From JACVRX01 sp035697245 (GTDB taxonomy: Bacteria > Actinomycetota > Actinomycetes > Jiangellales > Jiangellaceae): a stretch of DNA of 64,000 nucleotides. Below the pieces are notes generated by a model, which was given only the letters and a program-made list of their open reading frames with translations, did not search any database and was not told where the DNA came from. Every line of letters starts with the position of its first letter. Position 1 is the first letter of the stretch. A program made the translations under genes and the position numbers. This document shows, in pieces, positions 9,438 through 17,379 of this stretch. The stretch is from contig DASSDH010000175.1 in NCBI GenBank assembly GCA_035697245.1, forward strand, positions 1-64,000, given 5' to 3'.

Positions 9438-10025
9438 TCAATACTGAGTCCCAAATTCTCCGGCTTCAATAGCAACCGGCAGCACATTGCCGGCTGGCGG
9501 CAAGGGGCATACCCACCGCGCGTCGTACGCACACGAGGGATTGTATAGAAAGTTGAGATCGACAATTAGGCTGCCTTGCTCCTCACCTAGGTCCGCGCCC
9601 TTGACCGTATCGAGGAGATACCTGCCACCTCCGTAAGATGTCTCTCCACACGTGGCATCCTTGAGTGGCAGAAAGATTCCTCCTCCATACGTTTCGAGCC
9701 ACCAAACGTCGAGCGAACCCAAGCCGGGTAATTCGACCCTACCGGCACGGGTAAACGGAACGATTCCGTCAGTCGCCGTATGAACCTCAAATCGAGCGGG
9801 TTCAGTACCGTGCACTGGAACAGCGAACCGATAATTCGAATCGTAAGTGCGGTAGCGAAGACCTCGAAAGCTTGATCGCTGAACGGGAGAGTTCGGGTGT
9901 GCTGCAAAGAGTTGATCGCGACCCACGCGCCACCGATTCCAAGCCGCCTCCGGGTCAGGTGTCGCGCGGACTCCTGCATAGAGTTCCGAGACCGTACGCC
10001 GCCAGCTCAGGAGTGACAATGTCAT
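9438..10025 (-). CDS. DUF1684 domain protein
   Basis: A 195-residue protein matching DUF1684: WRVGRDQLFAAHPNSPV near the N terminus, FRGLRYRTYDSNYRF, a central domain (FTRAGRVELPGLGSLDVWWLE), then ETSYGGGRYLLDT and the family-defining C terminus (DLNFLYNPSCAYDARWVCPLPPAGN). Family members are cytoplasmic proteins of unknown biochemical function. The codon use is noticeably less GC-biased than in its neighbours (many ATT, GAT, AAT, GGA), suggesting recent acquisition. It lies on the opposite strand beside the broken end of the sugar operon. Confidence 0.85.
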   Translation of the reverse strand: MTLSLLSWRRTVSELYAGVRATPDPEAAWNRWRVGRDQLFAAHPNSPVQRSSFRGLRYRTYDSNYRFAVPVHGTEPARFEVHTATDGIVPFTRAGRVELPGLGSLDVWWLETYGGGIFLPLKDATCGETSYGGGRYLLDTVKGADLGEEQGSLIVDLNFLYNPSCAYDARWVCPLPPAGNVLPVAIEAGEFGTQY

Positions 10026-10438
10026 CGTATTGCTCCCTTGACGCGACGGCGTAGGCCGAGGTCACAGATGACTTCGTGAGGTTCGACGCCGCTACTCGCC
10101 GGAGCGTCGGCACTCGCGGGTCCGCTGACATTGGTGCTATTTGCGACTCACCAGCGACCAACTTTCGTGGTGATGCTCAGTCCGGCGGCTCTTCGACGTG
10201 CATTCGCGGCCTCCTCGGCAGGCCTGACGTTTCGGGAGTCACCACGCTCGGGACGATCCAGCTCCTCGTGGGCCAGCAGTGTCTCGAACGGCTCGCCCGC
10301 CGCCCGTTCTCGGCATCGAAGTTGACTCAACCTCCTCCGGCACCATTTTGAATGGTTGCTCGAGCTGGCTGTTCAATGGCTTAATGGTCCGCCTCCACGC
10401 GCTCCATCGTTGTGCGTACAGTTCCGCTCGAGGTGTGA
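10026..10438. other. Intergenic stretch with no supported gene
   Basis: About 410 bp between two leftward genes. Composition is mixed and lower in GC than the core genome in places (for example around 10345-10385). I see no convincing reading frame with a ribosome site, no tRNA-like fold and no transposase motif. The short open frames present give no recognisable protein. It probably carries the promoter of the DUF1684 gene and decayed sequence. Confidence 0.5.
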
Positions 10439-10951
10439 TCAGCTCACGTCGTCCTCGGCCTCGATTGCCCCATCCTCGTACCGCCAACGGATCTGCTGAA
10501 AAGCAAACGACACGTCCTCGAGCGCACTGATTGCGGGTGGGGCCCCGGGAAAGACCAAGCCGTCCGGGCTGAACTGCGAGGTCGACGCGACGGCGGCCTG
10601 ACTGATCTCGATCGTGAAAAAGTGCTCAGGCGTGCCACCGCCGGTCGGTCGAAAGAACCGGAAGACGGCCTCGACCTCTTGGTTCAACACCAGGGCACGC
10701 ACGATCAACGGAGTGGCGCGATCGATGCGCTTTCGGATCGCGATCGGCTCGTACGATCGCCGGCCAGTGGGCATCCCGGTGCTACGGGCCAAGGCGGCGG
10801 ACTGTGCAACTGTGAACGACAGACACTCGATCGTGGCGTCTTTACCTGGTAGGCCGGGAGTGCCGTCTCCCTCGATGAGGACACCGTCGACCGTGAGCTC
10901 GAGCGCCACCCGCTCCCCCATGCGGGGAAGGTCGACGCCCGGTCGGCTCAT
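10439..10951 (-). CDS. Orphan Hcp-like (type VI tube protein family) protein
   Basis: A 170-residue protein whose C-terminal half fits the Hcp family: FRFFRPTGGGTPEHFFTIEISQAAV followed by ISALEDVSFAFQQIRWRYEDGAIEAEDD, the usual EHFYTIEL ... EDVSFAYxKIxW pattern. The N-terminal region has a possible Hcp core (KDATIECLSFTVAQ). Hcp hexamers form the inner tube of contractile secretion systems, yet no sheath, baseplate, VgrG or ClpV gene occurs in the window. In actinomycetes Hcp-like proteins do occur alone and their role is unknown. Whether this is a tube, an effector carrier or a repurposed beta-barrel cannot be told from sequence. Confidence 0.75.
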   Translation of the reverse strand: MSRPGVDLPRMGERVALELTVDGVLIEGDGTPGLPGKDATIECLSFTVAQSAALARSTGMPTGRRSYEPIAIRKRIDRATPLIVRALVLNQEVEAVFRFFRPTGGGTPEHFFTIEISQAAVASTSQFSPDGLVFPGAPPAISALEDVSFAFQQIRWRYEDGAIEAEDDVS

Positions 10952-11014
10952 TCCTGCTCCCTCGACGCGGATCCCTGGGCCGTGACGTTATACCGCTGGA
11001 CGTCGAGTTGACGA

Positions 11015-11725
11015 TCACTCGAAGTCGACCACGACCGGCCGGTGATCTGACACCGTGGTGGCGACGACGGATGCTGTTGACGGGCGCAGATCCACTGAAT
11101 GCATGACCACATCGATGCGGCGGCTCGGCGTGGCCGCTGGGTAGGTGAATCCGCGACCGGTACCGACGGCCCACCCGTCTCGAAGGACGGCGGCGATCGC
11201 CGCCATTTCGGCCAAGTCGGGCCGAGCATTCAGATCGGCAAGCAAGATTCGCGGGCCCTCCCCGTTCGCGATGGCCGTCGCCACGGCTCCTGCCTGCAAC
11301 GCCCGCTGTCCGGTTTCGTGGGCCTCCAGGTGGGTGGTGTAGACGTCCAGCAGGCGATCACCGATGTCGATCTGCGCCCGGAGCAATGCCCGCTGCTCTA
11401 CCGCTGCCGTGCGCGGCAGCAGCACGTTGTTGCGCCTGACGATGGGACAGCGGGCCAGGATCGCGTTGCCGTATTGGCGTCGGGGTTCATTCTGGTCGGC
11501 CGGCTCGAGGTTGAGCGCTGCTCCGTAGGCCAGCCGCATGCCCAACCTGCGTGACAACATCCGGGCCTGGTCAGCGAACTCGCTGCGCTCGGCGAACCGT
11601 CGATCAACCTCCTGCATCCCGACTACGTCGGCGTGCAGAGACTCGATGGTCTCGGCAATGCGCTCGAGGTCCAACCGGCCGTCCCCATCGACGCCGTGAT
11701 GAATGTTGAACGTCACCGCCCGCAT
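11015..11725 (-). CDS. Endonuclease/exonuclease/phosphatase (EEP) family protein
   Basis: A 236-residue protein starting at the ATG whose complement is at 11723-11725; the open frame runs further upstream but homology begins here. EEP motifs in order: TFNIHHG (residues 5-11), VGMQEVD (metal-binding Glu), TTHLEAH, LLADLNARPD (Asp/Asn pair), RIDVVMHS and SDHRPVVVDF (catalytic His near the C terminus). The fold serves DNA repair nucleases, phosphodiesterases and phosphatases acting on lipids or nucleotides, so the substrate is open. No signal peptide is seen, suggesting a cytoplasmic enzyme. It is divergent from the VWA gene, with about 140 bp between starts. Confidence 0.85.
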   Translation of the reverse strand: MRAVTFNIHHGVDGDGRLDLERIAETIESLHADVVGMQEVDRRFAERSEFADQARMLSRRLGMRLAYGAALNLEPADQNEPRRQYGNAILARCPIVRRNNVLLPRTAAVEQRALLRAQIDIGDRLLDVYTTHLEAHETGQRALQAGAVATAIANGEGPRILLADLNARPDLAEMAAIAAVLRDGWAVGTGRGFTYPAATPSRRIDVVMHSVDLRPSTASVVATTVSDHRPVVVDFE

Positions 11726-11867
11726 GGCTCGATCCAACCGCTCAACCCGACCCCGCGGGTGACGTATCGGCGCAAGAGTGACATGCTTGCCGCCGCATAT
11801 ATCGAAGACGAGGCGCCTCGGCTCGTGGGGGGTTCGCGGGCAGCGAAGGTGCGGGACGGCTTGGCAA

Positions 11868-13535
11868 ATGGCACCGCGACACCGGTCACACAAGGCTCGA
11901 CCTGCGGCGATCGGCCCGGTTGTACTGATCGCCCTGGTCGCTGTGGCCGGCACGGCGGGAGTTGTCGCGGTGGCGCAGGATGACTCCAGCCCCGATGCCG
12001 AAACGACCGGGTCGGTGCCGGAGTCCACGGATTGCGAGACCACGCTGCGGATCGTCACGGCCAGGTCGTTCGACCCGGTGCTGTCGGAGCTGGCGCCGTC
12101 AGTGGGCACCGGCGAGAACTGTGCAAATCTCGAAGTCGAGGTTGTCGACGGACGTGCCGCGCCTGCGCAAGTGGCGGAGCTCGCGGCACACGTGTGGATT
12201 CCTGACGACGCGGCCTGGGCGGAGACCGCCGGCTCGCTGGAACTCGCCGAGGAAGAGGTCGCGGGCGCTGGGACCGTCGTCGCCACGAGCCCGATTTACA
12301 TGGTTACCGATGAGGCCACGGCCGAGAAGATCGCCCAGGCCGGAGGCAGCTGGCGTGGACTCGCCGATCTGGTGACCAGCGATTCGGGAGTCAACCTGGT
12401 CGTCCGCGATCCCGCCAGCTCGGGAGATGGCTTGATCGGGATCGGGTCGGTCGGGGAGGCAGTCTGGCAGGACGACGGCATGGATGCTTCAGCTGTGACG
12501 CTGGCAACCGCGCTCCCGACCACCAACACGGTGGCGAATCAAGCCCTCCCGGAGGAACCCGGAGACGTCGGGCTGGTCTGCGAGTATGCGCTCACCCGGC
12601 TGTTGGAGAATCCCAACCGCGAGGCAGCGGCAGGGGTGCGCAACGCAGTGCTGCTGACCGGCTCGGACTACACCGCCGAGCTGCGCTACACCTGGCTGCC
12701 TACGGCCGCGGCGGCCGCCGATCCTGCCCTCGCCGGACCGCTGGAGCGACTGCTGACGGCGCTCACCGACGCCGAGGCGGACGATGCGCTCGCCGCCGCG
12801 GGCCTGCGCCGTCCGGACGGACCGCCCCCGCCTGGTGCGACGGCCGAACTGATGCCGGAGGTCTCCGCCGCGCCCTTCGAGGTGCTGAGCGGGCACTCCG
12901 TGGATCACGTGTTCGCGACTTGGTATGAGGCGGACCGGCAGAGCTCGATTCTGGTTGTCGTCGACGTGTCCGGCTCGATGAGCGCACCAGCGAGCTCCCC
13001 TCTCATCGATGTCGTTGCCGACGGTATTTCCGCGTTGGCCGACGAGATGCCGGATGGCTCAGAGCTGGCGCTGTGGGAATTCGCGTCCCTGCTCGACCCG
13101 CCGCGGGACTACCGGACGCTGTTGGAGCGCGCTCCGTTGGACGCGGCGCAGCGAGGCCGGGTCGAGGCTGTGGTCGGCGCGCTCGACGCTGGGGCCTCGG
13201 GAACCGGCCTTTACGACTCGACCCTCGCCGCTTATCTCGCTGCACAGGCGGACTACCGCAGCGGCGTGCCAAACCACGTCATCGTCTTCACCGACGGCAA
13301 GAACGAAGACGACCTGGAGACGATCACCATCGAGCAGCTGACCCAGCAGCTGGTCGCCGCTCAGGATCCGGAGCGGCCCGTGGCGCTGACGCTGGTGCTG
13401 TTCGGGCCTGAGCCGCAGAAGGATCTGCTGGAGGCCGCCCTGGAGCCGGTCGAAGCCGACGTCGAGGCCTTGGAAAGCCCGGAGCAGGTGCGCCCGCTGT
13501 TCATTCACCTTGCCGCCGGTGGCGTACATCACTGA
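11868..13535 (+). CDS. Secreted solute-binding-like protein with C-terminal VWA domain
   Basis: A 555-residue protein. The ATG at 11868 is chosen because it gives a basic N terminus followed by a hydrophobic segment (VVLIALVAVAGTAGVVAVA, residues 18-36); the longer frame from 11778 adds 30 unlikely residues. Residues 55-330 resemble an extracellular solute-binding fold (TLRIVTARSFDPVLSEL ... HVWIPDDAAW). From about 360 there is a von Willebrand A domain with a complete MIDAS DVSGSMS (366-372) and VIVFTDGKNEDD. It is probably anchored or secreted and binds a metal-dependent partner at the cell surface. The function is unknown. Confidence 0.8.
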   Translation: MAPRHRSHKARPAAIGPVVLIALVAVAGTAGVVAVAQDDSSPDAETTGSVPESTDCETTLRIVTARSFDPVLSELAPSVGTGENCANLEVEVVDGRAAPAQVAELAAHVWIPDDAAWAETAGSLELAEEEVAGAGTVVATSPIYMVTDEATAEKIAQAGGSWRGLADLVTSDSGVNLVVRDPASSGDGLIGIGSVGEAVWQDDGMDASAVTLATALPTTNTVANQALPEEPGDVGLVCEYALTRLLENPNREAAAGVRNAVLLTGSDYTAELRYTWLPTAAAAADPALAGPLERLLTALTDAEADDALAAAGLRRPDGPPPPGATAELMPEVSAAPFEVLSGHSVDHVFATWYEADRQSSILVVVDVSGSMSAPASSPLIDVVADGISALADEMPDGSELALWEFASLLDPPRDYRTLLERAPLDAAQRGRVEAVVGALDAGASGTGLYDSTLAAYLAAQADYRSGVPNHVIVFTDGKNEDDLETITIEQLTQQLVAAQDPERPVALTLVLFGPEPQKDLLEAALEPVEADVEALESPEQVRPLFIHLAAGGVHH

Positions 13536-13661
13536 TGACACATCATCGCCCGGAGATCACCCGGGCCAGGTGATGACCGCGAGCAAACCGGCTCGTATGG
13601 TCATGACCAGGAACGATCCCAACCGCTGGTGGACACAGGCGGTGGAGAACGGGCGGTTCAG

Positions 13662-14444
13662 ATGACAACGCGGCGTCCTGGCGACAGCCAGTACCCGGCT
13701 GCCGACGTCGATGTCGTGGTCGTCGAGGCCACGGTCTCCCGAGTGACCCGCGAGCCGTCGACGGATCAGCCGACCGGGCTGTGGCGCGCCGCCCGACTTG
13801 TCCTCGGGGTCGCCGAAACGGTAGGCGACACCGTGGCGGTCCCGGTCGAGCGCCGGAGCCAACCGGCCGTGGTCGGCTGGAACGTGGCCGTCGGGGCAGG
13901 ACTGCTCGCAGGGGCGGGTGTAGGGGCGGCCGGTCGCCTTGCGGCTCGAATCGTGCGGCCGGTCGCCTCGGTTGTTTTGCACCCGCCGCTCGTGCCGGAA
14001 GAGTGGCACCCGGCCCGCGGTGTCGAGGCACTGGCCCGGCTGGGTGGACAAGAACGCGCATCCGCCCGGCGGGATCTCGACCGCATGGTCACGGCAGTGA
14101 TGCCCGTCGTGGCCGAGGAGGTTGTCGCCCGGATCGACCTCGACGCGATCATCGCCCGCATCGACATCGCCGGTCTGGCCGAGGAAGTGATCGAGAGCAT
14201 CGATCTCCCGGAGATCATCCGGGAGTCAACGGGGACGGTTGCCTCTGAGGTCGTGCGCGGGGTTCGGATGCAGAGCATCGACGCCGATGAGGTGGTGGCG
14301 CGCGTCGTCGACCGCTTGTTTTTCCGCCGGCGTCGTCGAGCCACGGACGCACTCGGCGAACCGTTGTCCGTCAGCGAAGTGGACGGCGTCGACCTGACCG
14401 CGCCTGCAGCGGGTGACGGGGCCCGGCCACAGGCGCCGACATGA
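13662..14444 (+). CDS. Amphipathic-repeat protein paired with an RDD protein
   Basis: A 260-residue protein of unknown function; the ATG at 13662 is preferred to 13629. A possible hydrophobic segment lies at about residues 75-100 (VVGWNVAVGAGLLAGAGVG). The C-terminal part repeats a short pattern: ARIDLDAIIA, ARIDIAGLAE, ESIDLPEIIR, QSIDADEVVA (about residues 163-220), each ID followed by a hydrophobic/charged helix. Such repeats suggest peripheral membrane contact or a scaffold. The stop overlaps the start of the RDD gene by 4 bp, so the two products probably work together in the membrane. I recognise no enzyme motif. Confidence 0.7.
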   Translation: MTTRRPGDSQYPAADVDVVVVEATVSRVTREPSTDQPTGLWRAARLVLGVAETVGDTVAVPVERRSQPAVVGWNVAVGAGLLAGAGVGAAGRLAARIVRPVASVVLHPPLVPEEWHPARGVEALARLGGQERASARRDLDRMVTAVMPVVAEEVVARIDLDAIIARIDIAGLAEEVIESIDLPEIIRESTGTVASEVVRGVRMQSIDADEVVARVVDRLFFRRRRRATDALGEPLSVSEVDGVDLTAPAAGDGARPQAPT

Positions 14445-14926
14445 CCCGGGTCGCCTCGTCGATACCGAAGGAAGCCCGGGCGTACCAAGGGCATCGGGCC
14501 GGTCAAGTCAGCCGGCTACTCGCCGCCGGTGTCGATCTGGCTGTCACCGTCACCACACTCGTGGTGCTCTACGCCGCCTGGAGCGCGTTGCTGTTCGTTC
14601 TCGACCCGCGTGGGTTTCAGTTCCCGACGCCGTCGCCGCTCGCTGACTGGTTCGCCGGCATGGCTGTCCTGACGGTGTACCTCACGGCATCGTGGTCGAC
14701 GACCGGCCGGTCGTTCGGCCAGCAGCTGATGGCGCTGCGGGTCGTGAACCTGCATGGCGCCCTGCTACGCGTACCGCTGGCATTCCTGCGAGCAGTGTTC
14801 TGCGTCGTATTTCCGGTCGGCCTGTTCTGGGTCGCGTTCAGCCGGCAGAACCGCTCTCTGCAGGACGTGGTGCTGCGCACGTCGGTCATCCATGACTGGC
14901 TGATTCGGGTGCCTCGAAAGAACTGA
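14441..14926 (+). CDS. RDD family membrane protein
   Basis: A 161-residue integral membrane protein with the RDD-family pattern: an Arg/Asp-containing first helix region (RLLAAGVDLAVTVTTLVVLYAAW), a central STTGRSFGQQLMALRVVN motif, and a final QNRSLQDVVLRTSVIHDW. Three membrane spans are expected. RDD proteins are implicated in transport or membrane regulation, and some act in ion or solute homeostasis; a specific role here is not known. It is translationally coupled (ATGA) to the repeat protein upstream and overlaps the 3' end of the opposing BrkB gene by about 40 bp. Confidence 0.85.
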   Translation: MTRVASSIPKEARAYQGHRAGQVSRLLAAGVDLAVTVTTLVVLYAAWSALLFVLDPRGFQFPTPSPLADWFAGMAVLTVYLTASWSTTGRSFGQQLMALRVVNLHGALLRVPLAFLRAVFCVVFPVGLFWVAFSRQNRSLQDVVLRTSVIHDWLIRVPRKN

Positions 14927-15821
14927 CCGTCGCCGCCGGCTCCGGTTCGCTCGCTGGTCCCCGAATCAATCGCCCGAGCCACCCCTGGTCGGTCGCGATC
15001 ACCTCTCCGATCAGTGCGGCTCCGAGGAAGCAGAACGACACAATGTAGAGCCACGCGATATAGGTGAACGCCACTCCGATCGTCCCGTAATGGTCTGCGC
15101 TGGCCTCCAGCGCCCGGGGAAGGAAGGCGGCGCTCGCGGGCCGCACCACCAGCATGATCAGACCGAAGACAACGGCTCCCGGGAGCAGAAGGCGGGCTGG
15201 TAGCTGTCCGGCGAGGAGCAGCAACGGGATCAGTATGGCGATCGCCGTATCGAGCGTCAGGGGTACCAGCCAGCCCCAGGTGTCGGCCGCCGGTAGCCCG
15301 TCGATGACTCTGATGAGCCACCTGACCAGGACCATGTATCCCACCAGCGTCAACACCGCGCCCAGCCAGCGCCAGGCCACGTTGATCCCGGCCCTCGGGC
15401 GGGCGAGGTCCCAGATGGATGCAAAAGCCCGGGTCAGGGCTCGGGAAAGGCTGGTGGCGGAGACCAACACCAGCAGGGTCCCGATGACACCGAAGGCGTT
15501 ACCTGCGTTGTTCGCCAAGGCGTCTTGCAGGACGATCTCGGTCTCCTCCGGCACCCCGACGGCATCGGTGATGGATTCGCTGGTGCGGCTGCCGAGCCAG
15601 GCTGCCGCCATGATCAGGATCGGGAACACCGAGACGAACACCTGAGCGGCTATCGTCATCGAACGGTCGAACGTCTGTACCTTGATGAAGTTGGCCGTGA
15701 GACGCAGCACGCTGCGGCCGAGCCAGGTGCCCATCACCCACGCCACAGAGGGACGAAGCCGCGATGGTGTGCGGGCGACGATCTGCGCCACCTCGACGGT
15801 CGACCGGTCGTTGTCGGTCAC
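14886..15821 (-). CDS. YihY/BrkB family membrane protein
   Basis: A 311-residue protein with about six membrane helices. Family features are visible: NFIKVQTFDRSMTIAAQVFVSVFPILIMAAAWL (first helix and loop), a NNAGNAFGVIGTLLVLVSATSLSRAL segment, WRWLGAVLTLVGYMVLVRWL, and YGTIGVAFTYIAWLYIVSFCFLGAALIGEV near the C terminus. Members were once called ribonuclease BN or serum-resistance BrkB but are now seen as membrane proteins of unclear, possibly transport, function. Its start overlaps the stop of the upstream PPOX gene by 4 bp, so the two form a leftward operon. Confidence 0.88.
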   Translation of the reverse strand: MTDNDRSTVEVAQIVARTPSRLRPSVAWVMGTWLGRSVLRLTANFIKVQTFDRSMTIAAQVFVSVFPILIMAAAWLGSRTSESITDAVGVPEETEIVLQDALANNAGNAFGVIGTLLVLVSATSLSRALTRAFASIWDLARPRAGINVAWRWLGAVLTLVGYMVLVRWLIRVIDGLPAADTWGWLVPLTLDTAIAILIPLLLLAGQLPARLLLPGAVVFGLIMLVVRPASAAFLPRALEASADHYGTIGVAFTYIAWLYIVSFCFLGAALIGEVIATDQGWLGRLIRGPASEPEPAATVSSFEAPESASHG

Positions 15822-16264
15822 GGCGGTCTCCCTCCGAACCCGGCCTCGTCACCGTACTGCCAACCGGTCCACGACTTGATCGTCACGACCAGCACCGGCC
15901 CGTTCGGCGGGTCGTCGTCGTACTGCGGGTATTTGGCAACCAAAGCCGACACCGCACGCTCGCGGATCGTCTTGTCGTCGACCAGGCGGGCCGCACCGTC
16001 TGCCCGTACCCACCACAACCGCTGCCAGTCGTCGTCGTAGTGGTCGCACAGCACGGCCACGGCCGGGTTCTCGGCGATGTTCCTCAACCGCCGTAGCTTG
16101 GTCGTCGACTTGGGCTTGTGGTCGACGGAGGTGACGATGCGGTCGTCGACGACAGCGAACGTCACCGGGACGATGTGCGGTTGTCGGTCGGCGCCCACCG
16201 TGGCGAGATACCCCACCCGGGCAGCCGTCATCCGGTCGCGGCACGCCTTCTGATCAAGCCGCAC
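15818..16264 (-). CDS. PPOX-class F420-dependent oxidoreductase-like protein
   Basis: A 148-residue single-domain split-beta-barrel protein resembling TIGR03668. It has AARVGYLATVGADRQPHIVPVTF at the N terminus, VDHKPKSTTKLRRLRNIAENPAVAVLCDHYDDDWQRLWWVRADG in the middle and a short C terminus. Family proteins bind F420 or flavin and reduce small organic substrates, or may act as cofactor-binding proteins; the natural substrate is unknown. It precedes and overlaps the BrkB gene by 4 bp. Confidence 0.88.
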   Translation of the reverse strand: MRLDQKACRDRMTAARVGYLATVGADRQPHIVPVTFAVVDDRIVTSVDHKPKSTTKLRRLRNIAENPAVAVLCDHYDDDWQRLWWVRADGAARLVDDKTIRERAVSALVAKYPQYDDDPPNGPVLVVTIKSWTGWQYGDEAGFGGRPP

Positions 16265-16324
16265 GCGCTCTCAGTCCTCGCCTTCCGAAAGATAGCTGAC
16301 GATATGGTCGACGGCGCGGCGGCG

Positions 16325-17269
16325 TCAGGTGATGTTCTTGTGGATCCGGATGATGTTGCCCGTTTCCCCCACCACGATCTGGAGCAAGTCGCTCATCATC
16401 GCGGCAAGCAGCAGTCCGCGCCCGCTGGCCTGATCTGGGCCGACCCGGCGCCGTCCGGCCAGCGGGTCGGTGATGCGTCCTTCGTCGGTTATCTCGCAGA
16501 CGACGGCTTCGTCATCTCCCCACACCCGAAGGGTTCCGAGGCCGTCGGTATGCACGATGGTGTTCGTCGCAACTTCGTTGACAGCGATTTGAAATTCGCG
16601 ACTACGGTCGTCGCTCATACCGGCCTCGGCGGCGTGGGCGCCTACCAGTCTGCGGATCGCGCGCAAGCCCTCCGCGCCGAACGTCATCGACTCAGCGGCG
16701 GTTGGCGGGTCGGGAAGCGGAAGCAGGCACGATGCGGCGACCGTCGTCGGGTCGGCATATTGCACGCTAGCGGCCCGTGTCCCGTTGTCGAAAACGTAGG
16801 GATGCGTCCGGCCGACGTCTTCCCGAATCGTGGCCTGCAGGCCGGATGTGCCGTATGCACAGAGGATCGCGGCGTCCTGATCTGCGAAGGCGAGGTTGAT
16901 CAGCGCCTCATGCTGGACGGCTCCCAGGTAGCCGGCTGGGGAGCGGGTCGGCCAAGTGGGCTCGCCGATCATTGAGATCCGTTGGCCCGGATGCTCGTCC
17001 GCGAACGCCTGTAGCACTGTAGGGATGATGCTGGTGGGGTTGCGTCCTGCGAGGGTCATGTCGACATATGTCACGGCGTCCGCGTCACTGCCGAGCGCGG
17101 TTTGCAGCGCGTCGATGCCAGGTGCCGGTACGGCAGCGAGCAGTGGCTCACCGTTGTCCATGCCGGTGCGCAGGAACGGCAGCGTTCCGGCCAGGAACCC
17201 GTCGAGATTTGTGTAGAAGAACGCCTCGTGGGCAAGGCCGCTGGAAGACACTGGATCACTTCCGGTCAC
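16325..17269 (-). CDS. MEDS domain-HATPase anti-sigma factor-like regulator
   Basis: A 314-residue cytoplasmic protein. Residues 12-165 match the MEDS (DcmR-like sensory) domain: HEAFFYTNLDGFLAGTLPFLRTGMDNGEPLLAAVP ... ISMIGEPTWP. Residues 200-314 form a GHKL ATPase domain with an N box (NEVATNTIVHT), G1-like DEGRITDPLAG and G2-like SGRGLLLAAMMSD. There is no His-phosphotransfer motif, so it is more likely an RsbW/RsbA-type serine kinase or anti-sigma factor than a histidine kinase. Its target is probably a STAS antagonist or sigma factor elsewhere. Confidence 0.85.
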   Translation of the reverse strand: MTGSDPVSSSGLAHEAFFYTNLDGFLAGTLPFLRTGMDNGEPLLAAVPAPGIDALQTALGSDADAVTYVDMTLAGRNPTSIIPTVLQAFADEHPGQRISMIGEPTWPTRSPAGYLGAVQHEALINLAFADQDAAILCAYGTSGLQATIREDVGRTHPYVFDNGTRAASVQYADPTTVAASCLLPLPDPPTAAESMTFGAEGLRAIRRLVGAHAAEAGMSDDRSREFQIAVNEVATNTIVHTDGLGTLRVWGDDEAVVCEITDEGRITDPLAGRRRVGPDQASGRGLLLAAMMSDLLQIVVGETGNIIRIHKNIT

Positions 17270-17379
17270 GCCACGTCACCTCACGCGGATCACCGCCGCC
17301 ACCATTGGACGCAATCGATGCCCGGTTGGACAGCTGCACGCCTGTGAGTATTCCCCGCTGACCGGGTGAGCTACCGAAA

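Noticed and set aside
10148..10330. A 60-codon minus-strand frame in the intergenic stretch
   Set aside because: No ribosome site, no family pattern; likely chance.
459..10438. Possible genomic island integrated at tRNA-Thr
   Set aside because: I found no direct repeat of the tRNA 3' end downstream and no integrase. The sugar locus is accessory, but the integration mechanism is not supported.
11778..11867. Longer N terminus of the VWA protein
   Set aside because: The extra 30 residues lie before the signal segment and would block its recognition.
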